41,183 bases of DNA from Clostridia bacterium. Lineage in GTDB: Bacteria; Bacillota; Clostridia; Oscillospirales; CAG-272. The translations under genes were made by a program, and so were the position numbers. Where the stretch lies: positions 1 through 41,183 of the forward strand of contig JAGBCA010000051.1 of NCBI GenBank assembly GCA_017938205.1. The letters are read 5' to 3'. The number at the start of each line of letters is the position of its first letter. Position 1 is the stretch's first letter. Of the stretch, positions 31,464 through 39,790 are shown piece by piece. The notes beneath the pieces are model-generated. The model did no database searches. It was not told where the DNA came from and saw only the letters and a list, made by a program, of their open reading frames with translations.

Positions 31464-32553
31464 TCTTTTCTCTCTCAAAATCCGCATCCGCGAGCGCGCA
31501 GAATTTCTGTATCAGCTCGATCTCTCTCGGATCGTAGGGGCGGTGGTTCGGGCGGTAAAGATCGTGGAACCACTTGGTGAAATCCACGTTTGTGTTCGTT
31601 CCGTTGTAATACTGCTCCCAAGTGCCCTCCCAGGGCTCATAGGTCTGATACTTTCCTGCAACGAAGCCCCAGTTGTAGCAACCGATCTTTTCAAGATAAA
31701 AGAGGGGAATGAGCGAGAAAACGTCGTTGCCGAAGATCCTTCCGAGCCATTCGGTGTTGAAAATCGGGCGACCCTCTCTTTTTAAGCGGTGGATCATCTC
31801 TATATGCTCGCTGTAGCCGCCGTAGAAATGGTAGGAGATAACGTCCGAGCTTTCAAGAGAAAAACGCATAATCTCGTTTTCCTCCTTCAGTCCGTCAACG
31901 CCCGTCCAGATGCCGCAGGTCAGCGGCTGGCAGGGCTCGCAAGAACGCACCAGTGCAAACATTTCTTTAAGTATCGGAAGGGTTAATTCGGCGCGGCGGC
32001 TGTTTCCCGGCTCGTTGAAAACGTCCCAAACGCAGATGCGCGCGTCATCCTTGTACTTTGTAACAAGCTCGCGCACCATACAAAAGTAGTCCTCGCGCGT
32101 TGCGGGATCGTCAAGATAGAAGTGCGGCGCGGGACCCGTATGCGAGCCGTGCTGGGAATGCATCTTGCCGCCGTGATAGCCCCAGTCGTAGGTCTGCTCG
32201 CCAACGTAAGGCAGCTTCCAACGGTCGGTCTTCGGGGGCATACAGTCGTTCGCAAGCACGATCATGGCCGAAATGCCGTATTTTGCAAGGAGCGAAAGAT
32301 AGCGCTCGAAGCGCTCCATAAAGCCGTCGTGCTCCTCCTTCCATACCACGTATTCGAGAATCAGACGCACGGTGTTAAAGCCGGTCTTCTGCATCAAGGC
32401 AAGCTCGCGCTCTGTGGTCTCCATTCTTTCCTCAAAGCCGAGGGCCTGCCATTGATCCACGCGGTTGGCACAGTCCGCACTCATGTAATTGCAGCCGCGC
32501 AGCCAGGGGCGTGCATTGTACCAATCCCAAACCTTTTCCTTGCTCCAGCGCAT
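31456..32553 (-). CDS. Glycoside hydrolase (GH5/clan A-like), first gene of the operon
   Basis: Intracellular TIM-barrel glycosidase of 365 residues. It begins WLRGCNYMSAD, and FNTVRLILEY carries the conserved Arg. The acid/base is Glu181 in WDVFNEPGN and the nucleophile Glu268 in IFNTEWLGR, the standard clan GH-A strand 4 and strand 7 positions. No signal peptide. It heads the five-gene operon divergent from the AraC regulator at 32657 and probably supplies the sugar oxidised by the downstream enzymes. AAAAGGAGCTTCG precedes the ATG. Confidence 0.88.
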   Translation of the reverse strand: MRWSKEKVWDWYNARPWLRGCNYMSADCANRVDQWQALGFEERMETTERELALMQKTGFNTVRLILEYVVWKEEHDGFMERFERYLSLLAKYGISAMIVLANDCMPPKTDRWKLPYVGEQTYDWGYHGGKMHSQHGSHTGPAPHFYLDDPATREDYFCMVRELVTKYKDDARICVWDVFNEPGNSRRAELTLPILKEMFALVRSCEPCQPLTCGIWTGVDGLKEENEIMRFSLESSDVISYHFYGGYSEHIEMIHRLKREGRPIFNTEWLGRIFGNDVFSLIPLFYLEKIGCYNWGFVAGKYQTYEPWEGTWEQYYNGTNTNVDFTKWFHDLYRPNHRPYDPREIELIQKFCALADADFEREKNG

Positions 32554-32571
32554 AAAACGAAGCTCCTTTTA

Positions 32572-32632
32572 ACCGTTTTTATTTCAGTATAGCACCGTTT
32601 CTATTGACAAGCAAGCCAAAAAAGGGTATAAT
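32572..32632. promoter_or_regulatory. Divergent promoters and direct-repeat half-sites between operon and AraC gene
   Basis: Plus: TTGACA (32604-32609), 17 bp, TATAAT (32627-32632), perfect consensus for AraC. Minus: TTGCTT (32609-32614), 17 bp, TATACT (32586-32591) for the operon; the two -35 boxes overlap by one base. Direct repeats ACCGTTTTTATTT (32572) and ACCGTTTCTATTG (32594) match at 11 of 13 positions and are 22 bp apart, two helical turns, as AraC-type monomers bind. Confidence 0.7.
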
Positions 32633-32656
32633 AGTTCCAAAAGGTTAGGTGATGGT

Positions 32657-33433
32657 ATGATATATCAAAACGAAAACTTCGGCGGCGCGTATGATTTTCG
32701 CAGTGGTCTGCACGAGGGCTGGCAGGTGGATGCACATTTGCACGAATACAGCGAAATCCTCTATTGCAGGCAGGGCGAAGGGAAGGTGACCGTCAACGGA
32801 AAGGCTCTCACGATCGGTGCAGGACAGCTGATCTGGATCCCGCCCAATTATATTCATAGCTACGACTGTGAGGGGGCAGAGGTCGCGTGCGCGGTATTTT
32901 CCAATGATTTTGTGCCGCTTTTCTTCCGCGCCCTGGAGGGGCGGTACTTTTGTCCCTCTGCTACCGATATGGGGGAGCTATGCGAGGCGCTTTCGCGCTT
33001 TCATACCCTAAAAAAGGAGGACTATCTCGTCATCGGCGGTTATCTGCAGCTGATCGGCGCAAGAGTGCTTGCAAACGCACAGCTTTCGGAGGCAAGACAA
33101 ACGGACGGCGCTTTGTACCAAAAGGTCATTTCCTATCTCTCGGAGCACTACACCGAGAGCATTTCTCTCTCCTCCGTGGCAAAAACCTTCGGCTACAACG
33201 AAAAATATCTCTCACATCTTCTCCACGATCTGACGAACATGCATTTTTCGAAGCTGATCGCGCTCTATCGCGTTGAACACGCAAAGCATCTTTTTGAAAC
33301 CGAGCCCCAGCAAAGCGTGACCGAGGTGATGGCACATAGCGGCTTTTCGGCTCTCAACACCTTTCACCGCGCCTTCAAGGAAATGACGGGGTGCACCCCT
33401 CTTGAATACAAGAAAAGATTTAAAGCTTCTTGA
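32657..33433 (+). CDS. AraC-family transcriptional regulator of the sugar-oxidation operon
   Basis: Regulator of 258 residues. The cupin domain has AHLHEYSEILYCRQGEG and ALTIGAGQLIWIPPNYIHSY. The C-terminal AraC domain (about 160-258) has HTH1 LSSVAKTFGYNEKYLSHLL and HTH2 VTEVMAHSGFSALNTFHRAF, ending CTPLEYKKRF. AGGTGATGGT precedes the ATG. Divergent from the operon 27914-32553, whose inducer it likely senses. Confidence 0.92.
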   Translation: MIYQNENFGGAYDFRSGLHEGWQVDAHLHEYSEILYCRQGEGKVTVNGKALTIGAGQLIWIPPNYIHSYDCEGAEVACAVFSNDFVPLFFRALEGRYFCPSATDMGELCEALSRFHTLKKEDYLVIGGYLQLIGARVLANAQLSEARQTDGALYQKVISYLSEHYTESISLSSVAKTFGYNEKYLSHLLHDLTNMHFSKLIALYRVEHAKHLFETEPQQSVTEVMAHSGFSALNTFHRAFKEMTGCTPLEYKKRFKAS

Positions 33434-33438
33434 TATTT

Positions 33439-33468
33439 TAAGAAAAATGCAAACAATTGTTATAAAAA
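33439..33468 (+). repeat. 3' element upstream of a terminator, copy A
   Basis: A 30-base segment beginning TAAGAAAAATGCAAACAAT matches 37835-37864 at 28 of 30 positions. In both places it lies between a plus-strand stop codon and a terminator hairpin. Confidence 0.6.
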
Positions 33469-33502
33469 TGCGGCTTTTGCATTGTGCAAAAGCCGTATTT
33501 TT
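33464..33502. terminator. Bidirectional terminator between AraC and aminotransferase genes
   Basis: AAAAATGCGGCTTTTGCA (33464-33481) pairs with TGCAAAAGCCGTATTTTT (33485-33502) with one mismatch. Confidence 0.85.
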
Positions 33503-33518
33503 ATATTTGAAAAAGAAT

Positions 33519-34688
33519 TTATTTTGTTCCGAAGGCTATTTTCATTCGTCGCAGAGCTTCCTCAATATCCTCGTATTTTGAGGCGTAGCAGATGCGGATA
33601 TAGCCCTCGCCGTCAGGCCCAAAGGCATCGCCGGGCGCTGTAACCACGTGCGTTTTTTCGAGGATATATTCGGCCGCCTCGCGGCTGGTCATATGAAAGT
33701 CCTTGATGCTTGGAAAAACGTAAAACGCACCCTTCGGGCAGAGGCAGGAAAAGCCGCGGATGCAGTTGAGCCCATCCACGATCCGATGGCGGTTTCTGTC
33801 GTAGTATTCCACCATGCGTCTGACGTCCTCTTCTCCGTGGTAGATCGCCTCCACCGCCGCGAGCTGCATCGGCTCGGGCACGCTTGCGATCATGTTTTCG
33901 TGCAGCTTGATCAGATTTTCCACGATGGTTTCGTTCGCACATATGTAGCCCACGCGAAAACCCGTCATGGCAAAGGTCTTGGAAAAGCTGTTCACGGTCA
34001 GAACGTAGTCCTCGATCCCCGGAATGGATGCAAGGCTTTTTTGCACGAATCCGTCGTAGACGAGCTTTTCGTACGGCTCGTCGGAGATCACGAAGATCTT
34101 ATGCTTTTTTACAAGCTCTGCGATCTTCAAAAGATCCTCGTATTCGAGAACGCCGCCCGTGGGGTTGGAGGGAGAGTTGATGATAATGAGCTTCGTCCTT
34201 TCTGTGATCAGGGGCTCGATGACGTCCGCCGTCATTTTAAAGCCGTTTTCTGCACTTACCCTGGCGTATACGGTTTTTGCGTTCACCATATCGATCTGCC
34301 CCTTGTAGTCGGGCCAGTTCGGTCCTTGAATGATGACCTCATCGCCGGGATCAACGAGGGCTATCATTGCGAGCATCAGCGCTTGGGTTGCCCCTGCGGT
34401 CACGATCAGATTTTTGTTGGGATCGCACTTGATGCCGTTTTCTTTTTCGAGCTTATATGCGATCGCATCTCTTAGCTCCTTGATGCCTGCGTTGGGGGTA
34501 TATTTTGTTTTTTTGTCCTCAAGAGCCTGCATCCCTGCGCGGATGATATGCTCGGGTGCGGTGAAGCCGGGCTCACCAAGCGTCAGATTGATCGTATCGG
34601 GATATTTTTTTGCAAGCTCAAACATTTTTCGCACACCGCTCGGCAGTGCATTCTGCGCGGCGGTGCTGAGTGTGATCTCCTTGTTCAT
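33519..34688 (-). CDS. PLP-dependent class I aminotransferase
   Basis: Protein of 389 residues. LTLGEPGFTAPEHI is the N-terminal substrate segment, TAGATQALML binds the cofactor phosphate, NSPSNPTGGV and SDEPYEKLVYDG follow, Lys237 in SFSKTFAMTGFRVGY forms the internal aldimine, and YIRICYASKYEDIEEA contains the carboxylate-binding Arg. It belongs to the aspartate/aromatic aminotransferase Igamma group, not AlaA. Third gene of an Lrp-M20-aminotransferase operon, 13 bases after the M20 stop; the ribosome site (TAAGG) is weak. It would transaminate the amino acid released by the M20 enzyme. Confidence 0.9.
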   Translation of the reverse strand: MNKEITLSTAAQNALPSGVRKMFELAKKYPDTINLTLGEPGFTAPEHIIRAGMQALEDKKTKYTPNAGIKELRDAIAYKLEKENGIKCDPNKNLIVTAGATQALMLAMIALVDPGDEVIIQGPNWPDYKGQIDMVNAKTVYARVSAENGFKMTADVIEPLITERTKLIIINSPSNPTGGVLEYEDLLKIAELVKKHKIFVISDEPYEKLVYDGFVQKSLASIPGIEDYVLTVNSFSKTFAMTGFRVGYICANETIVENLIKLHENMIASVPEPMQLAAVEAIYHGEEDVRRMVEYYDRNRHRIVDGLNCIRGFSCLCPKGAFYVFPSIKDFHMTSREAAEYILEKTHVVTAPGDAFGPDGEGYIRICYASKYEDIEEALRRMKIAFGTK

Positions 34689-34701
34689 TTCATATTTCGC
34701 C

Positions 34702-35844
34702 TTATAGGCTCATAACGTAGGCGCAAAAGGCGCGGATCGCCGCCCTCATGCCCTGCTCGTCTAAGCAAAAATCGCTGTTGTGGACCACGGTCTGATGCTC
34801 GGATGCGGCATTCTTTGTTCCGAAGCGGAAAAGCATACCGGGGATCTTCGTCAGATACCAGCCGAAATCCTCCGAGCTCATTTTTTTCTCCGCTGTCACG
34901 CAGGAAAGCCCTGCCTCGGTGGCGGCCGCTTCAAAGCGCCGTACGGTCGCAGGATCGTTCATCACGGGGCCTACGCTCATATTCCAAAGCACCTCGCATT
35001 TTCCGCCGTAGCGTGCGGCAACGGAGGTGCAGATCTCCTTCACTCTTTCTTCCACGCGGCCCGCAAACGCCATATCGTAAAAACGGAAGGAAATATCCAT
35101 TTCGCAAAGCTCCGAGATCACGTTGTGCACCTGTCCGCCGCTGATACGGCCGACCGACCATATATAAGGCGCAGCATCGCCCGCCTCCTCCTTTACAGCC
35201 TCGCGCATTCTCTGATAGGCCTCTACAGCCATCGCGTTGGCATCGATGCCGAACTGCGGCAGAGTCGCATGGGAGGTCTTGCCAAAGAAGCGAACGGTCA
35301 GCGGTACGCAGGCTGCCATGTAATCACCTGCGCGAATGCCGATTTTGCCTACGGGCATCGTGTTCTCGCAATGCGTGCAAAGAATGTGCGAAACACCGTC
35401 GCAAACGCCGTTGTCCACCATCATTTTCGCGCCGCTGACTGCGCCCTCCTCGCTGGGCTGAAAGATCAGCCGCACCCGACAGCGCAGTGCCGCTTCGTTT
35501 TCCTTGAGATACTTTGCAACGGCCAAAAGAACGGCCGTGTGCGCATCGTGGCCACAGGCGTGCATTGCACCGGGGATCTCGGATTTATAGGGAAGATCGG
35601 TTTTTTCATCTATGGGCAAAGCATCCATATCGGCGCGCAGGGCGACCGTAAATTCCCCTTGTCCAAGCTCGGCAACCACGCTGCCCTCTCCGTATTGATA
35701 GGTATAGGAAATACCAAGCGCATCCAGCGTATCCGAAACCAAGCGCACGGTTTTTTCAAGCGCAAAGCCGATCTCGGGATACCTATGCAGCTGCCGCCGT
35801 ATTTTCACGGCGTATTCGTAAAGCAGATCTGAATTTGTTTTCAT
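34702..35844 (-). CDS. M20-family metallo-amidohydrolase (N-acyl-amino-acid hydrolase type)
   Basis: Zinc-dependent enzyme of 380 residues. Metal-site motifs: HACGHDAHTAVL, QPSEEGAVSGA (catalytic Glu pair), CTHCENTMPVG, and near the C-terminus HQTVVHNSDF. RADMDALPI is the conserved strand before the first ligands. The layout is that of M20D amidohydrolases such as hippurate hydrolase, IAA-amino-acid hydrolase and N-acetyl-diaminopimelate deacetylase. No signal peptide. GGATAAAAAA precedes the ATG, 4 bases after the Lrp stop. Confidence 0.92.
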   Translation of the reverse strand: MKTNSDLLYEYAVKIRRQLHRYPEIGFALEKTVRLVSDTLDALGISYTYQYGEGSVVAELGQGEFTVALRADMDALPIDEKTDLPYKSEIPGAMHACGHDAHTAVLLAVAKYLKENEAALRCRVRLIFQPSEEGAVSGAKMMVDNGVCDGVSHILCTHCENTMPVGKIGIRAGDYMAACVPLTVRFFGKTSHATLPQFGIDANAMAVEAYQRMREAVKEEAGDAAPYIWSVGRISGGQVHNVISELCEMDISFRFYDMAFAGRVEERVKEICTSVAARYGGKCEVLWNMSVGPVMNDPATVRRFEAAATEAGLSCVTAEKKMSSEDFGWYLTKIPGMLFRFGTKNAASEHQTVVHNSDFCLDEQGMRAAIRAFCAYVMSL

Positions 35845-35848
35845 TTTT

Positions 35849-36325
35849 TTATCCTTTCATTTCGGTGAGATCATCCTCCATATCCGGCAAAACCGTTGGC
35901 AGGAATTTATGATCCATCAGAGAGATCATCGTATGGCTCTTCATAACGCCCTTTTTGCTTTTGATATTCAGGATCTTTTCCTCGAGCGATTCAATATCCT
36001 TTGCGCAGATCTTCAGCATATAGTCGTATTCGCCGGTCACGGAGTAGCATTCCAGAATATCGGGCTCGTTTTCCGCATATTCAAGCAAGGCCTTGATGCT
36101 TTCGCCGTATCGCATCACGATAAAAACGAAGGCGGTGATGGTTTTTCCGAGCTTTTTCGGATCGGTCACCACCGTATGAAAACGGATGATGCCGTTTTTT
36201 TGCATACGGAGGATGCGTTTGTTCACGGCGGGAACGGAGAGATTTACGGCGTTTCCGATCTCCGTTGTGCTGGCGGATGCATTGGTCGAGAGAATTTTCA
36301 GGATCCTTTTATCCGTGATATCCAT
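35849..36325 (-). CDS. Lrp/AsnC-family transcriptional regulator
   Basis: Protein of 158 residues. Residues 1-50 form the HTH (DITDKRILKILSTNASAST, then GNAVNLSVPAVNKRILRMQ); residues 60-140 are the RAM/ligand domain (VTGEYDYMLKICAKDIESLE). Lrp/AsnC proteins sense amino acids as octamers. First gene of the operon with the M20 hydrolase and aminotransferase, so these are its likely targets. AAAGGTG precedes the ATG. Confidence 0.93.
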   Translation of the reverse strand: MDITDKRILKILSTNASASTTEIGNAVNLSVPAVNKRILRMQKNGIIRFHTVVTDPKKLGKTITAFVFIVMRYGESIKALLEYAENEPDILECYSVTGEYDYMLKICAKDIESLEEKILNIKSKKGVMKSHTMISLMDHKFLPTVLPDMEDDLTEMKG

Positions 36326-36353
36326 AGCCGTACACCTTTCCTGTTTTTAATTT

Positions 36354-36382
36354 ATTTTACCATATTGGTAGAAAAAATGCAA
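36354..36382 (-). promoter_or_regulatory. Promoter and operator of the Lrp operon
   Basis: Minus strand TTGCAT (36377-36382), 17-bp spacer, TAAAAT (36354-36359). The palindrome TACCATATTGGTA (36358-36370) overlaps the -10 and spacer; it fits an Lrp-type autoregulatory site. Confidence 0.65.
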
Positions 36383-36526
36383 TATTTTAATGAAAAACGG
36401 AGCGAAGATAAATAAAAAAAAGAAAATTATTAAAAAATGCTCTTTCGCGATCGTTTTTGAAGGGAAAAGATAAAAATCTGCTTTCTTCTGTTTTTTTCAA
36501 AAATCGGAGCATATATAAAAAAACAC

Positions 36527-36555
36527 TTGCATTTCTTCTCGGTTTGTGGTAGAAT
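36527..36555 (+). promoter_or_regulatory. Promoter of the isocitrate dehydrogenase gene
   Basis: TTGCAT (36527-36532), 17-bp spacer, TAGAAT (36550-36555). A small hairpin GGCGAA/TTCGCC lies in the predicted 5' leader (about 36563-36579). The upstream 36383-36526 is AT-rich with no gene. Confidence 0.65.
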
Positions 36556-36619
36556 ATGCGCGGCGAAGTGCTTTCGCCTGTTGTTTTATTCAAATTTTTA
36601 GAGTTCGGAGGTATTGAAC

Positions 36620-37837
36620 ATGGAAAAGATTAAAATGACAACACCGCTTGTGGAGATGGACGGCGACGAGATGACAAGGATCATCTGGAAGATGATCAAG
36701 GACGAGCTTCTCTATCCCTTTATCGACCTGAAAACCGAGTATTACGATCTCGGCCTTCCCGAAAGAGAGCGCACCAAGGACAAGGTGACCTTTGATGCGG
36801 CGTACGCCAATCAAAAGTACGGCGTCAGCGTAAAGTGCGCAACCATCACGCCCAACAAGCAGAGAGTGGAGGAATATAACCTCACCGAGATGTGGAAGAG
36901 CCCGAACGGCACCATTCGTGCGATTTTGGACGGAACGGTGTTCCGCGCACCGATCCTGATCGATTCGATCAAGCCCGCCGTTCGCAACTGGAAGAAGCCC
37001 ATCACCATTGCCCGCCATGCCTACGGTGACGTATACAAGGCAACCGAATACAGAGTTCCCGAGGAAGGCAAGGCGGAGCTCGTTTATACGGACAAGGCAG
37101 GCAAGGAGACCTTCCGCCAGACCGTGTACGATTTTGAGTGTCCCGGCGTTTTGCAGGGTCAGTATAATAAGGATAGCTCGATCCGCTCCTTCGCGCATTC
37201 CTGCTTCAACTACGCGATCCAGACCAAGCAGGATCTCTGGTTTGCAACGAAGGACACGATCTCAAAGCAGTACGATCAGACCTTCAAGCTGATCTTCAAG
37301 GAGATCTACGACGAGTGCTATAAGGAAGAGTTTGAAAAGCTCGGCATCACCTATTTCTATACGCTGATCGACGATGCCGTGGCAAGAGTGATCCGCTCCG
37401 AGGGCGGCTATATCTGGGCCTGCAAGAACTACGACGGCGACGTGATGAGCGATATGGTTTCCACGGCGTTCGGCTCGCTCGCTATGATGACCTCGGTGCT
37501 CGTTTCGCCCGACGGAAAGTATGAGTACGAGGCCGCACACGGCACCGTTACCCGTCACTACTACCGCTACTTAAAGGGCGAGGATACCTCGACCAACCCG
37601 ATGGCAACCATCTACGCATGGTCGGGCGCTCTTCGCAAGAGAGCAGAGCTTGATGGACTTTCGGAGCTTGCTGCCTTTGCGGACAAGCTGGAGGAGGCTT
37701 GCATTGAAACGCTGAACGACGGTATCATGACCAAGGACCTCGTCGGCCTCGTTGAGAAGGACTTCAAGGCCACCGCCGTGAACACGAAGGACTTTATCCT
37801 CGCGATCAGAGAAAGACTTGAAAAGAAGCTTGCATAA
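36620..37837 (+). CDS. icd: NADP-dependent isocitrate dehydrogenase, eukaryotic-like dimeric type
   Basis: Enzyme of 405 residues converting isocitrate to 2-oxoglutarate with NADPH formation. The sequence [13 protein letters not shown] at the start, [29 protein letters not shown], the metal-binding [28 protein letters not shown] and [14 protein letters not shown] are diagnostic of subfamily II IDH, shared by eukaryotes and many Clostridia, unlike E. coli Icd. CGGAGGT is 8 bases before ATG 36620; a TTG six bases upstream is in frame but too close. It stands alone, and would supply 2-oxoglutarate for glutamate synthesis in an incomplete TCA cycle. Confidence 0.96.
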   Translation: MEKIKMTTPLVEMDGDEMTRIIWKMIKDELLYPFIDLKTEYYDLGLPERERTKDKVTFDAAYANQKYGVSVKCATITPNKQRVEEYNLTEMWKSPNGTIRAILDGTVFRAPILIDSIKPAVRNWKKPITIARHAYGDVYKATEYRVPEEGKAELVYTDKAGKETFRQTVYDFECPGVLQGQYNKDSSIRSFAHSCFNYAIQTKQDLWFATKDTISKQYDQTFKLIFKEIYDECYKEEFEKLGITYFYTLIDDAVARVIRSEGGYIWACKNYDGDVMSDMVSTAFGSLAMMTSVLVSPDGKYEYEAAHGTVTRHYYRYLKGEDTSTNPMATIYAWSGALRKRAELDGLSELAAFADKLEEACIETLNDGIMTKDLVGLVEKDFKATAVNTKDFILAIRERLEKKLA

Positions 37838-37864
37838 GAAAAATGCAAACAATAGTTGTAAAAA
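37835..37864 (+). repeat. 3' element upstream of a terminator, copy B
   Basis: Begins at the icd stop codon and matches 33439-33468 at 28 of 30 positions; the following hairpins are unrelated in sequence. Confidence 0.6.
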
Positions 37865-37897
37865 ACCGCCAATCGGAACGTCCGATAGGCGGTTTTT
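37861..37897. terminator. Bidirectional terminator between icd and glycosidase genes
   Basis: AAAAACCGCC-A-ATCGGA pairs with TCCGAT-A-GGCGGTTTTT, one internal mismatch, loop ACG. Confidence 0.88.
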
Positions 37898-37905
37898 GTG
37901 ATATT

Positions 37906-39708
37906 TTAAATACTATGGATTGCAAAAAGAGCGGTGTCGTTTGCTTCAAGCGTGAAGCGGATCGTTTGCGTGATCTGTGCGGGGATCTCTGCGCCGAAGA
38001 CGGGACAGATCTTACACATAGAGGGAAGCGTGAGAAGCTTTTCGCCGCCCTTGTCGGAATGCAGGGCGATATATCCTTCACCGAGATATACAACGTCCCC
38101 CTCGTCACTATAGAGATGCACACCGTTTTGCTTTAAAAATGCGTGAATTTCTTTTGCGGTGCAGATCGGGTGATCCAAGGAAGCCGAGAGATAGGGAATG
38201 CCGAGCGCCTTGCATTTTTCCATCGCACGCTCGCCTGCTTCGGAGGGCACGGGCGCGCAGAATACGGCGGCGGCATAGCCGTCCGCGAGCGCATCCGCAT
38301 CCTCGACGAGAATAAAATCAAAGGGAATGCCAACGAGGCCGATCTCGGTGCGCGATTTTTCCACTGCGAGTATTTCCTCGGTGCCGGCACAGAGGTTTGC
38401 GTAGGCACTCTCGTCTGCAAAGAAGGCAACGCGCGGCAGGGGCTTTTCGTGTACTTTCGTTTTTTCGAGATCGTAGATCCGTTTCATGTCCTCGATGTCC
38501 TGCATCAGCATCGGATCGTCATACCAGCCGCCCCACATATCAAACCACCAGATCGCTGAGCCCTTCGTCAGCTGATGGGCAAAGCACTTGCGAAGCGCAA
38601 AGCGCGAAAGAAGTGCGGTCGGCGGTCCAACCCAGACCGAAGCGCCGTCTCCCGTGCGGTACATATCGTCTGCATATTCGCCGGGGCGCAGATCCTGAAT
38701 GGCGCACGTCAGATAGGTGCGGATGTCGCATTCGATAAAGCAGAGCTTGCCGTGCCGTGTGATCGAATCCACGGGGAGCATATCCGCCCAGTCGATGCCG
38801 AAGCGCCGTCCTTGCGCGTATGCGTTCGGGGAAGAGAAGAAGTCGAGATTTTTTGAGTTCAAAAGGCTTCGGATGCCGTGCGAGCCGAAGAGGGGCGTGT
38901 TTCCCGAATGATAGGCATAGCCGTAAAACGAGCCGACGATCTGCGTGCGGTTCGTTTCCTCCTTCACCGCCTCTGCAAAGAGATCGAGCGTTTTTGCAAC
39001 GGCAAGATCGGCAAAGATCGCGTAGCGCCGTGCGTTTTCCGAGGTCTGCAAGGGACTGCCCTTGGCCTTAAAGTCCTCGGGGGAGGGGAGAGCGGCCGCC
39101 GTGCCGTATTCGCAAAGGTGCCAGTCTGCATAGGCCTTCTTCGCCGCTTGACCGAGCAGACCGCCCAGCATATCGGGATAGAACCATTCCTGCGTTTGTC
39201 CGCCGCAGATCTGCCAGCCGCCGATGCGCGGCGCGTAGTCCGCATTCTTGATATGGCGCACGATACGAAGCAGCAGTTCTTTTGCATCTCTTCGGAATAC
39301 CTCGGAGAAAAGGATCTCGCGCTTGCCTGCCTTGCGCGTATCCACAACCTCGTCGGGGTAGCGCTCGGTCCACCATCTCGGCATACTCACGTAAATGCGC
39401 GGAAAAATGATCGCATCGGGGCAGGCACGCAATATTTTCGTTACCGCCGCCTCAAATTCGGAATAATCCTCCTTGCCCTCCTCGTCGAAAACGCCCACGT
39501 GAAAGGGCGTGAAGCCGGTTTCGTAGCTGTTGATGGGAAGCGTCGTCATCGCCACGTTGACGAAGAAGATGCGGTAGCCCGCCTTCAAAAAATCAAGATA
39601 GGCGCTCCGCTCCTCAAAATAGGTGGTGTAGGCGATCGCGGTGGTGATTTCGCCGTCGATCACAAGGCGCGGCGCACCGCCGTTATTTCGGATCTCGCTT
39701 GTCAGCAC
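37906..39708 (-). CDS. Beta-galactosidase-like (clan GH-A) glycoside hydrolase, family unassigned
   Basis: Intracellular protein of 600 residues. The barrel starts with VIDGEITTAIAYTTYFEER; the strand-4 position reads WQICGGQTQEW with Glu174 as probable acid/base in place of the usual Asn-Glu; Glu326 in LCFIECDIRT is the probable nucleophile. After GSAIWWFDMWGGWYDD comes a flavodoxin-like domain (about 425-520, resembling the GH42 trimerisation domain) and a small beta domain. The frame opens with a TTG at 39723, but GGAGG lies after it and 8 bases before a GTG at 39708, which I take as the start. The unusual active-site strand means the family is uncertain. Confidence 0.72.
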   Translation of the reverse strand: MLTSEIRNNGGAPRLVIDGEITTAIAYTTYFEERSAYLDFLKAGYRIFFVNVAMTTLPINSYETGFTPFHVGVFDEEGKEDYSEFEAAVTKILRACPDAIIFPRIYVSMPRWWTERYPDEVVDTRKAGKREILFSEVFRRDAKELLLRIVRHIKNADYAPRIGGWQICGGQTQEWFYPDMLGGLLGQAAKKAYADWHLCEYGTAAALPSPEDFKAKGSPLQTSENARRYAIFADLAVAKTLDLFAEAVKEETNRTQIVGSFYGYAYHSGNTPLFGSHGIRSLLNSKNLDFFSSPNAYAQGRRFGIDWADMLPVDSITRHGKLCFIECDIRTYLTCAIQDLRPGEYADDMYRTGDGASVWVGPPTALLSRFALRKCFAHQLTKGSAIWWFDMWGGWYDDPMLMQDIEDMKRIYDLEKTKVHEKPLPRVAFFADESAYANLCAGTEEILAVEKSRTEIGLVGIPFDFILVEDADALADGYAAAVFCAPVPSEAGERAMEKCKALGIPYLSASLDHPICTAKEIHAFLKQNGVHLYSDEGDVVYLGEGYIALHSDKGGEKLLTLPSMCKICPVFGAEIPAQITQTIRFTLEANDTALFAIHSI

Positions 39709-39734
39709 TACGGTTTCCTCCAAGTTTTTTCTTC

Positions 39735-39763
39735 ATTATAGCACAGTAAAAGCAAAAAGGCAA
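39735..39763 (-). promoter_or_regulatory. Promoter of the glycosidase gene
   Basis: Minus strand TTGCCT (39758-39763), 17-bp spacer, TATAAT (39735-39740). The -35 lies inside the stem of the terminator of the preceding activase gene. Confidence 0.6.
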
Positions 39764-39787
39764 ACAACGCTTGGTTGTTTGCCTTTT
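39755..39787 (-). terminator. Terminator of the activase gene
   Basis: AAAAGGCAAACAAC (39755-39768) pairs perfectly with GTTGTTTGCCTTTT (39774-39787): 14 bp, 5-base loop, 3 bases past the activase stop. Confidence 0.85.
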
Positions 39788-39790
39788 GTA

